A DNA stretch of 39,845 bases from Syntrophorhabdaceae bacterium (GTDB taxonomy: Bacteria > Desulfobacterota > Syntrophorhabdia > Syntrophorhabdales > Syntrophorhabdaceae): NCBI GenBank assembly GCA_028698615.1, contig JAQVWF010000022.1, positions 1 through 39,845 on the forward strand. The letters run 5' to 3'. Below are positions 15,942 to 22,528 of the stretch, piece after piece. Below the pieces are notes generated by a model that worked only from the letters and a program-made list of their open reading frames with translations, ran no database searches and was not told where the DNA came from. Position 1 is the first letter of the stretch. Every line of letters starts with the position of its first letter. Both the position numbers and the translations under genes were made by a program.

Positions 15942-17087
15942 TCACTTGCCGATAAGCATCCTTCCCATGAAATCCTTGAGGATCTCGTGCGTACCGCCTC
16001 CGTAGAGGAGGAAACGCGCATCCCTGAAATGGCGCTGAGGATTGTACTCGTTCGCAAATGCATTGGCGCCCCATATCCTTGTCACTTCGTCGACCACCTT
16101 GCAGCACGTCTCGGTGGCGAACATCTTGGCCATTGCCGCCTCGATGCGGCTCGGAAGTTTTTCCTTCATCTTCCACGCAGCGGAATAGATGAGAAGCCTG
16201 CTTGCCTCCATCTCCGTCGCCATGTCTGCAAACTTTGCCCTGATGAGCTGGTAGTTCCCGATGGGTTTTCCGAAGGCTATCCTTTTTCTGGCGTACTCCA
16301 GGCCCTCGTCATAGGCGGCCTGGGCGATACCCATCGCCATCGCGCCCGTCATGACCCTCACCTCGTCGAGGATCTCGCCGAGATATTCGATACCCTTGTT
16401 CAGTTCCGCTCCAAGGAGGTTCTCTTCCGGTACCCTGACATTGTCGAAGACAAGCTCTCCCGTAACGGTACCGCGGCACCCGAGCTTGTCAAGGACCTGA
16501 CCGGGGGAAAATCCCGGTGTGCCTTTCTCGACGAGGAAAAAGTTGAGTCCCTTTGCGCCCAGGGAAAGGTCGGTCGTTGCGAGCACTGTCGCCATGTCGG
16601 CAACGGGACCGTTCGTGATCCACATCTTCGTGCCGTTTATGACCCACTCGCTCCCGTCCTTTACCGCCGTCGTCCTCGTTGCCGAAAGGTCCGATCCCGA
16701 CTGGTCCTCGGTAAAACACATCGTGGCAACCTTTTCTCCCCTCATTGCAGGATAGAGACAGCGTTCTTTGATCGCTTCGGAGCCGAAACGGTATACAAAA
16801 TAGGTGCCCATGAGGATATTCATAATGACGCTCTGGGCAAAACCTACGGAACCGCGGGCGATCTGCTCGTAAAAGATCATCGCTGTCACGGGGTCTGCGT
16901 TCATCCCGCCTATCTCCTCGGGATAGCGCAGGCCGAGATAGCCAAGTTTGGTGAAGTCCTTCCACAGCTCCCAGGGAAATTCGTCCTTCTCGTCGATCTC
17001 ACGGGCCTTGGGAACCACCATGCGATCGACGGTGTCGGTTATGATCTTCTTGAAGAACTGCTGCTCCTCCGTAAAGGCAAAATCCAT
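15942..17087 (-). CDS. Acyl-CoA dehydrogenase, paralogue 1 (no canonical base Glu)
   Basis: A 381-residue acyl-CoA dehydrogenase. The FAD/substrate segments CFTEDQSGSDL (124-134) and KMWITNG (154-160) are normal. At the C-terminus the usual YEGT reads LYGGGT, putting Gly364 where the catalytic Glu of most members sits. The alternative site used by isovaleryl- and long-chain enzymes (the residue just before the helix Arg, Thr255 in medium-chain enzyme) is Val243, with Glu242 one residue earlier. A GAAGGAGGG site precedes the ATG. It is the closest gene to etfB, and the second paralogue lies 11 nt upstream. I infer an oxidation, possibly decarboxylating, of the aryl-malonyl-CoA made by the mutase; it could also form a mixed complex with its neighbour. 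Confidence 0.92.
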   Translation of the reverse strand: MDFAFTEEQQFFKKIITDTVDRMVVPKAREIDEKDEFPWELWKDFTKLGYLGLRYPEEIGGMNADPVTAMIFYEQIARGSVGFAQSVIMNILMGTYFVYRFGSEAIKERCLYPAMRGEKVATMCFTEDQSGSDLSATRTTAVKDGSEWVINGTKMWITNGPVADMATVLATTDLSLGAKGLNFFLVEKGTPGFSPGQVLDKLGCRGTVTGELVFDNVRVPEENLLGAELNKGIEYLGEILDEVRVMTGAMAMGIAQAAYDEGLEYARKRIAFGKPIGNYQLIRAKFADMATEMEASRLLIYSAAWKMKEKLPSRIEAAMAKMFATETCCKVVDEVTRIWGANAFANEYNPQRHFRDARFLLYGGGTHEILKDFMGRMLIGK

Positions 17088-17098
17088 AAAACCCTCCT

Positions 17099-18259
17099 TC
17101 AGTTGATCTCGAAATCACATTTTTTTATAGTATCCTTGGCGATGATGGTCTTCAGTATCTCCGAGGTGCCTCCCCCGAAGAGCAGAAAGCGGCCGTCCCT
17201 GAAATATCTCTGGGCCGGGTATTCTTCCGCCAGACCATAGGCTCCGTGTATCCTCGACACCTCGTCGACGACGAAGCAGGCGGTCTCCGTGGAATAGAAT
17301 TTTGCCATGGCGGCCTCCTTCCCTGTCAGACTGCCGCGGTCTTTGAGCCATGCGGCGTGATAGGTGAGAAATTCAGCCGCCCTGATCCTCACTTCCATCT
17401 CCGCGATCTTTTCCTCGATGAGCTGAAAGGCGCCTATGGGCTTTCCAAAGGCCTCACGCTGCCGGGCGTATTTGAGCCCCGCCACAAAGGCGCTCTTCGC
17501 AAGACCCAGCCCGAGACCGGCTATCATAATCCTTATCTCGCTGAGTATATCCCCCAGGTACTTCACGCCCTTGCCTTCCTCGCCCATGAGGTTTTCCGCC
17601 GGCACCTGGCATTCATCGAATATGAGTTCCATCGTGGCGGCTCCCCGGGCAGACATCTTTTCGATCTTCTGTCCCACGGAGAAACCAGGCGTCCCTTTTT
17701 CCACGAGGAAAAAACCGATCCCGCCGAGCCTTTTCCCGGGAGCGGTGGTAGCGGCGACAGTGACGAAATCGGCAACGTCGCCGTCCGTGATCCAGAGCTT
17801 TCGGCCCGTCAGGACATATCCCCTGTCATTCTTCACGGCACGCGTCTTTATTCCTCCAAGATCGGAGCCGCAATCAGGCTCGGTAAAAGCGATCGTCCCG
17901 ATCTTCCCGCCCCTGATAGCAGGAATGAGACAGCGTTCCTTCTGCGCATCGGTGCCGAACCTGTAGATGAAATCGGTCCCCATGAGGCACTGCATCGTGG
18001 CAATCGCCGCGAAACCGATCGATGCGCGCGCAAGCTCCTCGGAAAGAATAGTGAACATGATGCAGTCGGCTCCCATACCGCCCATCTCCGATGGATACCG
18101 GACCCCGTAATAACCGAGCGAACCCAATTCGTTGAACAGGTCCCTGGGGAAAACATCGTTCTTATCGATGGAATCGGCGAAGGGAAGCACGATACGCTGC
18201 AGCGCCCGCGACACCTGTTCCTTAAAGAATTTCTGTTCCTTCGTCAGTGAAAAATCCAT
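17099..18259 (-). CDS. Acyl-CoA dehydrogenase, paralogue 2 (no canonical base Glu)
   Basis: A 386-residue acyl-CoA dehydrogenase, clearly related to its neighbour along its whole length. AFTEPDCGSDL (124-134) and KLWITDG (154-160) are in place. Gly363 stands in FGGGT where most members have the catalytic Glu, and Ile242 is at the second known site, with Glu241 one residue before. Its start overlaps the end of meaB by 16 nt, so they are co-translated. Two adjacent paralogues suggest either two successive oxidations or a hetero-oligomer, as is known for some steroid side-chain dehydrogenases. Electrons should go to the ETF genes downstream. Confidence 0.92.
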   Translation of the reverse strand: MDFSLTKEQKFFKEQVSRALQRIVLPFADSIDKNDVFPRDLFNELGSLGYYGVRYPSEMGGMGADCIMFTILSEELARASIGFAAIATMQCLMGTDFIYRFGTDAQKERCLIPAIRGGKIGTIAFTEPDCGSDLGGIKTRAVKNDRGYVLTGRKLWITDGDVADFVTVAATTAPGKRLGGIGFFLVEKGTPGFSVGQKIEKMSARGAATMELIFDECQVPAENLMGEEGKGVKYLGDILSEIRIMIAGLGLGLAKSAFVAGLKYARQREAFGKPIGAFQLIEEKIAEMEVRIRAAEFLTYHAAWLKDRGSLTGKEAAMAKFYSTETACFVVDEVSRIHGAYGLAEEYPAQRYFRDGRFLLFGGGTSEILKTIIAKDTIKKCDFEIN

Positions 18260-19194
18260 TTCGGCTCCAGTTCGTCGAGTATTTTCTGAACGGCGCTGTA
18301 CGGATCGGTCCTGCCGGAGCGGACCTCCCGGGATATTTTTTTATAGGTCCGACCGGAGGTTAACCTCGCCGATATCCTCCGCCACACCTCTTCCTTGAGA
18401 AGGGCCATCATGAAGGCCTCCATGTTGTCCGCCTTCCGCTGTGCCCCCCGGTCCTTTTGAGCAAGAGAGCGCCGGTGTCCATCGACGGCCTCGACGAGGC
18501 TATCGATGCCGGAGCCGCTGTTAGCATCGGTGAGGACAACGGGAACATCCCATTCGCCTGGTTTCGTCCTGCGGTTCGCGGCGATATTGATCTCGCACGC
18601 CGCTTCCTGTGCTCCCGGTTTGTCCGACTTGTTTACAACGATTATATCCCCTATCTCCATGAGTCCGGCCTTAAAGAGCTGGATCTCATCGCCGTATTCG
18701 GCCGTGAAGATGGTGATGACGGTATCGCAAAGAAAGAAAAGGTCCTTGTCCGACTGACCCGCGCCGATGCTTTCCACGATGATGGGGTCCTTGCCGAGAC
18801 CTTCCATGATATAGGCCGCCGCGGCAGCCGCCCTGGCGATGCCTCCCGGATACGAGCGATGGGCCATGGACCGGATGAAGATATTGCGCTCTTCGGCCCC
18901 TTTCATCCGCAGCCGGTCGCCGAGAAAGGCACCCTTTCCATTGATACTGGTGGGATCTGTGGCTATGACCCCGACGTTCTCTCCCCGAACGGAAAACTCA
19001 AGGGCCAGGCGCCCGATGAGGGTGCTCTTGCCTGCACCCGCGGGACCTGTCACGCCGATGATATGGGCCTTGCCTGTATGGGGAAAAAGGAGCGAAAGCT
19101 CCTGGTAAGCCTCACGGTCCCCGTTCTCTACCCCGGTGATCAGTCGGGCCGCGCTCTTTTCATTGCCCTTCAGGATGTCGTCGACAAGACCCAT
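18244..19194 (-). CDS. meaB: MeaB/ArgK-type GTPase, B12-mutase chaperone
   Basis: A 316-residue G3E GTPase. The Walker A motif GPAGAGKST is at about residues 50-58, the switch region carries DPTSINGKGAFLGDR, and NKSD gives guanine specificity. MeaB proteins gate cofactor delivery to and rescue inactivated B12-dependent acyl-CoA mutases. Its presence in the run ties the mutase genes 7 kb downstream to the promoter-proximal genes. I use the ATG at 19194 (GAGG five bases upstream); the 113 residues of longer frame overlap the CoA-transferase gene and look like out-of-frame sequence. Confidence 0.93.
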   Translation of the reverse strand: MGLVDDILKGNEKSAARLITGVENGDREAYQELSLLFPHTGKAHIIGVTGPAGAGKSTLIGRLALEFSVRGENVGVIATDPTSINGKGAFLGDRLRMKGAEERNIFIRSMAHRSYPGGIARAAAAAAYIMEGLGKDPIIVESIGAGQSDKDLFFLCDTVITIFTAEYGDEIQLFKAGLMEIGDIIVVNKSDKPGAQEAACEINIAANRRTKPGEWDVPVVLTDANSGSGIDSLVEAVDGHRRSLAQKDRGAQRKADNMEAFMMALLKEEVWRRISARLTSGRTYKKISREVRSGRTDPYSAVQKILDELEPKWIFH

Positions 19195-19217
19195 TCTGTC
19201 CTCGTTAGGGAGGAAGG

Positions 19218-20405
19218 CTATATGACTCCCCTTTCCTTCATGCCGGCCATATTCTGCTGAGAGTATCCGATCTTTCCGTATATCTCGGCATTGTGTTCGC
19301 CGAATCTGGGCGGAAAGGTCATCTGGCGGTTCGATTCCTTGAGGAAGGATGTCATGAAAGGCGGCGGGGCCATCCAGATCTGGGTGCCCGTCACAGGGTC
19401 CCGGGAGGTCAGCATGGCGCCCTTCACATACTCGTCCTCGATCACTTCCTCTATGGTGTTCACTTTGGAGATAGCTATTGTCGCTTTGTTGCACATTTCT
19501 ATCATCTCCGCGGTGGTCTTCGTTCTTGTGCACGCGTTGATCGTGTCATTGAGGTTCTTAACGTCACCGATGCGGCCCTTGTTCTTTTCGTATTCCGGCC
19601 GGGAAAGCTTTTCAAAACCGGGAAGCTGGGTCATGGATGCAAACTGCCGATCATTCCCGACGGCTATATAGACGTAACCGTCCTTCGTTTCATACACAGA
19701 CACGGGGGCAAAGAACTCGTGGGTATTCCCTCTTCGGGAGATCTTGTTGCCGAAAGACTTCGTGAGAGTAATGGGGACGGTGAGCCACGATGTCGTCGAC
19801 ATCAGCATGGAGACATCAATGCGCCCTCCCTCTCCCGTCATCGCACGTTTCACGAGGGCTTTCATCACCAGGCCGTAGGCATGTTCGCTGGTACCCATGT
19901 CGGGCAGGGGAATACCGACCACCTGGGGGTCTTCGCCGGCATTGCCCGTGAGTTCCATGAGACCGCCGCGCGCCTGAAGGATCGGGTCATATGCCGCCTC
20001 GTTGCTGTCGGGACCAAACCCCGTTAATCCCACCCACACGATATCCGGTTTTATTGATCTCAAGGTCTCGTAGCCGATACCAAGCTTATCGTAGTTTCTC
20101 GGAAGCTGGTTCGTCGCAAAGATGTCGACCTTCAGGTTTACAATGAGGTCTTTGAGAATGTCTTTTCCCTCAGGGGAACCCAGGTCGAGGGTGACACATT
20201 TCTTGCCCGCGTTGATTGCCATGAAATATGTGTTCATCCTTTCCTCGCCCAGCCTGTTCTCACCGATCATACGGTTGGGATCGCCATATACCGGGTGCTC
20301 GAGGCGTATCACCTTGATGCCGTCCATGGCCAGGCGATAACTGAGATAAGGAAGGACGGTTGCCTGTTCCAACGACAGCATTGTCATTTCTTTGAATACA
20401 TCCAT
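19218..20405 (-). CDS. CaiB/BaiF-type CoA-transferase (class III)
   Basis: A 395-residue class III CoA-transferase, which moves CoA between carboxylic acids without ATP. From the ATG at 20405 (GGAGG site upstream) the PDMGTSEHAYG motif puts Asp169 exactly where formyl-CoA transferase has its catalytic Asp. The RLEHP segment (34-38) and GGLMELTG (147-154) are family-typical. It is the first gene after the control region. In known phenylsuccinate and indoleacetate pathways a member of this class makes the arylsuccinyl-CoA with succinyl-CoA as donor, which would feed the B12 mutase here. Other dicarboxylate or aryl acceptors are possible. Confidence 0.93.
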   Translation of the reverse strand: MDVFKEMTMLSLEQATVLPYLSYRLAMDGIKVIRLEHPVYGDPNRMIGENRLGEERMNTYFMAINAGKKCVTLDLGSPEGKDILKDLIVNLKVDIFATNQLPRNYDKLGIGYETLRSIKPDIVWVGLTGFGPDSNEAAYDPILQARGGLMELTGNAGEDPQVVGIPLPDMGTSEHAYGLVMKALVKRAMTGEGGRIDVSMLMSTTSWLTVPITLTKSFGNKISRRGNTHEFFAPVSVYETKDGYVYIAVGNDRQFASMTQLPGFEKLSRPEYEKNKGRIGDVKNLNDTINACTRTKTTAEMIEMCNKATIAISKVNTIEEVIEDEYVKGAMLTSRDPVTGTQIWMAPPPFMTSFLKESNRQMTFPPRFGEHNAEIYGKIGYSQQNMAGMKERGVI

Positions 20406-20502
20406 TGAGCCCTCCTCAACATAATTTGTTGATGCTGATGAAACCACCGGCTTAACTGGTTAATGAAATGCGAATCGTTTTTTCCTTGACATGGAATCTA
20501 TT

Positions 20503-20515
20503 GTATACAGTATAC
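20503..20515. promoter_or_regulatory. Operator candidate O1, GTATACAGTATAC
   Basis: Two GTATAC palindromes repeat at a 7-bp step. The pair begins about 12 bp downstream of the minus-strand -10 box, so it covers the expected start of transcription of the 20-kb run. Short palindromes of this kind are typical GntR/FCD operators. The link to the GntR gene in the run is an inference. Confidence 0.55.
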
Positions 20516-20526
20516 TCTTGTTGGTC

Positions 20527-20556
20527 AATATAGTAAATGCGAAATTTACTTGTCAA
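20527..20556 (-). promoter_or_regulatory. Promoter candidate for the minus-strand catabolic run
   Basis: On the minus strand, TTGACA (rc of 20551-20556) and TATATT (rc of 20527-20532) are 18 bp apart. The TTGACA is a perfect -35 box. Transcription would begin near 20520 and leave a leader of about 115 nt before the CoA-transferase gene. Confidence 0.6.
20532..20550. repeat. Inverted repeat AGTAAAT-N5-ATTTACT inside promoter spacer
   Basis: A perfect 7-bp inverted repeat with a 5-bp centre occupies the spacer between the -35 and -10 boxes of the minus-strand promoter. A protein bound here would block polymerase, so it is a second operator candidate of a type different from GTATAC. Confidence 0.5.
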
Positions 20557-20571
20557 GTTATATTTTTTGGA

Positions 20572-20599
20572 TTGTCATTTTCAGAAATTTGTATACAAT
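20572..20599 (+). promoter_or_regulatory. Promoter candidate for TRAP operon with overlapping operator O2
   Basis: TTGTCA (20572-20577) and TACAAT (20594-20599) are 16 bp apart. The -10 box lies within the perfect palindrome TTGTATACAA (20589-20598), the second GTATAC element, so a repressor there would compete directly with polymerase. The leader to dctP would be about 300 nt, which is long; a nearer promoter may exist. Confidence 0.45.
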
Positions 20600-20666
20600 G
20601 ATTGAAAAGGGCCTGTCGGGGAGCACGTTCGCCGTTACCAGAATTCAAGGGTCTTTACAAAAATTA

Positions 20667-20672
20667 GTATAC
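20667..20672. promoter_or_regulatory. Operator candidate O3, GTATAC
   Basis: Third GTATAC element of the control region (context TTAGTATACGAG), about 60 bp downstream of the TRAP promoter candidate. Less symmetric in its flanks than O1 and O2, so weaker. Confidence 0.35.
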
Positions 20673-20912
20673 GAGTTGTTTTGCTGCTTTTTTAAATGGA
20701 ACAACTGGCTTTGAGGCATTTTGGGAAAGCGAGGGTGTCAGGGGAAAAGTGGTACCCTTAAGGTCAACAACTCAAGTCCGATACAGGGACCATCAGACCT
20801 TGAACGCCCGCCATTCTGGTTTTTACTTCCTGTACCCAGATTATTTCCAGGTGATTTGTGTAGATTTTCTACCGACCCTTTCGGGGGTCAACAACACAAA
20901 AGGGGGTTATTT

Positions 20913-21950
20913 ATGAAGGGCAAGAAATCTCTATTGATCCTCGGTTTATGCGTCTTCCTTCTTGGTACGTTCGTGGTGTATACGGGCAATGTGCAGAGCC
21001 AGACCAAGATAACGCTGACGTACGCAAACTTCCCGCCGGCAACAACATTCCCCTGTGTACAGATGGAAAGATGGGCTCGTGAAATGGAGACAAAAACGGC
21101 GGGCCGGGTCAAGGTCCAGACCTTCCCGGGCGGAACACTGCTGCCGGCAAAGAACATCTTCGATGGTGTAGTCACCGGTACGGCGGACATCGGCAATTTC
21201 GCCATGAGCTACCAGCCGGGCCGTTTTCCGCTTTCGGAAGCCATCGACCTTCCCATGGGATTCACCAGTTCCCGGGCGGCAAGCCTCGCGCTGCTCGACC
21301 TTATCGAAAAATATAAGCCTAAAGAATTCGAAAAGGTCAAGGTGCTCACCGTCTTCACCTGTCCTCCCGCGGATATCATGTCAAAGACACCCATCAAGAC
21401 CCTTGCGGACCTCAAGGGGATGGAACTGAGAGCATCCGGAACGGGCGCGGCAATCCTCAAACGGCTCGGCGCAACCCCGGTGGGCATGCCCCAATCCGAA
21501 GCGCCGGAGGCCATCCAGAAAGGTGTTGTGAAGGGAAATGTCTCATCCATGGAGATTCTGAAGGACTTCAATTTTGCCGCTTACCTCCCCTACGCCACTG
21601 AAGCAAACCTGTTCGTCGTCACCTTCGCCGTCGTCATGAACAAGGACAAGTTCAACTCCCTCCCGGCGGACATCAAGAAGATCTTCGAAGAATCAGCACG
21701 GGAACAGGCTCTCTGGACGGGGACATACGTGGACAACCACGTGAAGGAATCCCTCAAGTGGTCAAAGGAAAAGTATAAACATCAGCTCTTTAAATTCTCG
21801 CCGAAGGACCAGGCGGAAATACAGAGGCTTACAAAACCCATGATCGAGGAGTACATCAAGAAAGTGACGGCCATGGGGCTGCCCGGCGAACAGATCGTCA
21901 AAGATGTATCCCAGTTGAGAAATAAATACGAATCACAATACAAGAAATAA
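20913..21950 (+). CDS. dctP: TRAP transporter solute-binding protein (DctP family)
   Basis: A 345-residue periplasmic binding protein. The N-terminus is a signal peptide (Lys-rich start, hydrophobic residues about 6-25, cleavage probably near residue 30 after QSQ). The mature part begins with TLTYANFPPATTFPC and has the conserved Arg in LKGMELRASGTGA that binds a ligand carboxylate in this family. So the ligand is an organic acid; divergent transcription from the catabolic run suggests its substrate, perhaps indoleacetate or another aryl acid. The ATG at 20913 follows an AGGGGG site. A strong hairpin follows the stop codon. Confidence 0.93.
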   Translation: MKGKKSLLILGLCVFLLGTFVVYTGNVQSQTKITLTYANFPPATTFPCVQMERWAREMETKTAGRVKVQTFPGGTLLPAKNIFDGVVTGTADIGNFAMSYQPGRFPLSEAIDLPMGFTSSRAASLALLDLIEKYKPKEFEKVKVLTVFTCPPADIMSKTPIKTLADLKGMELRASGTGAAILKRLGATPVGMPQSEAPEAIQKGVVKGNVSSMEILKDFNFAAYLPYATEANLFVVTFAVVMNKDKFNSLPADIKKIFEESAREQALWTGTYVDNHVKESLKWSKEKYKHQLFKFSPKDQAEIQRLTKPMIEEYIKKVTAMGLPGEQIVKDVSQLRNKYESQYKK

Positions 21951-21961
21951 CGGTCGGAAGT

Positions 21962-22002
21962 CTTCTCAAAGGGCGCCGCTGCTTCGGGCGCCCTTTGAGA
22001 AG
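21962..22002 (+). other. 16-bp perfect hairpin between dctP and dctQ
   Basis: The arms 21962-21977 and 21987-22002 are fully complementary around a 9-base loop, and no T-run follows. This argues for an mRNA stabiliser or partial attenuator that keeps the binding protein at higher level than the membrane subunits, a common arrangement for binding-protein operons. Confidence 0.75.
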
Positions 22003-22042
22003 TGACGTTGTGCACCCGATATGCTCTTTCCGGAGGCCGTCA

Positions 22043-22528
22043 ATGGACTATCTTGCTAAATTCAATGCCAATTTGAACAAAGTGCTCCTCTTTTTCAGCG
22101 GTATCGCCGTTCTGGCACTCACAGGAATCGCCGCCGGAAATATGCTCCTCAGGATCGTCTACGCCCCCATTCAGGGTTCTTACGAGCTCGTTGGTTTTTT
22201 CGGGGCCGTGGCGACCGGCTTCGCCCTTGGCTACACTCAGATCAGGAAGGATCATATAATCGTCACGATGTTCACGGACAAGTTTCCGAAGAAACTGCAA
22301 AAGGCCCTTGACGGGCTCAACTACCTGGTCAATACCATATTCTTCGCCACCATAGGCTGGCAGACACTCAAATGGGGAATGAAGATAGCCGCAGGGGGTG
22401 AGGTATCGGAAACATTGAAGCTAATATACCACCCCTTTGTATACTGTCTGGCCATCGGGTTCGCCGCACTCTCCCTTTCACTCCTCGTTGACTTTATCAG
22501 ACTCATGAAAAGGGAGGTGAACCCATGA
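22043..22528 (+). CDS. dctQ: TRAP transporter small membrane subunit (DctQ family)
   Basis: A 161-residue integral membrane protein with four predicted helices (about residues 14-36, 47-69, 88-108, 126-150), matching DctQ topology. GGAGG lies 6 nt before the ATG at 22043; the longer frame begins inside the upstream hairpin and is rejected. Its stop overlaps the dctM start by four bases (ATGA). With DctM and DctP it forms a sodium-driven uptake system for organic acids. Confidence 0.9.
   Translation: MDYLAKFNANLNKVLLFFSGIAVLALTGIAAGNMLLRIVYAPIQGSYELVGFFGAVATGFALGYTQIRKDHIIVTMFTDKFPKKLQKALDGLNYLVNTIFFATIGWQTLKWGMKIAAGGEVSETLKLIYHPFVYCLAIGFAALSLSLLVDFIRLMKREVNP

Larger units (their letters stand above)
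20406..20912 (+). other. Divergent control region between CoA-transferase run and TRAP operon
   Basis: This 507-bp stretch has no gene. It is AT-rich in its middle (20460-20700) and carries outward-facing promoter candidates, three GTATAC elements and one 7-bp inverted repeat, listed separately. The right-hand 240 bp are a long leader for dctP with a small GACCC/GGGTC hairpin (20874-20889) just before the AGGGGG ribosome site. The frame running from 20721 into dctP is not coding, because the signal peptide begins at 20913. Confidence 0.7.

Noticed and set aside
9703-19194. Reading the run as a plain propionate/methylmalonyl-CoA pathway
   Set aside because: Mutase, MeaB and an epimerase-like gene suggest it, but there is no carboxylase or decarboxylase, the mutase loop and epimerase ligand are altered, and HyuAB, the Mo hydroxylase, the aryl ligase and paired dehydrogenases would be unexplained.
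20700-20725. Sigma-54 promoter before dctP
   Set aside because: TGGC and GC are present but separated by 7 rather than 10 bases.
20721-20912. N-terminal extension of DctP
   Set aside because: It would bury the signal peptide; the ATG at 20913 has a good ribosome site.
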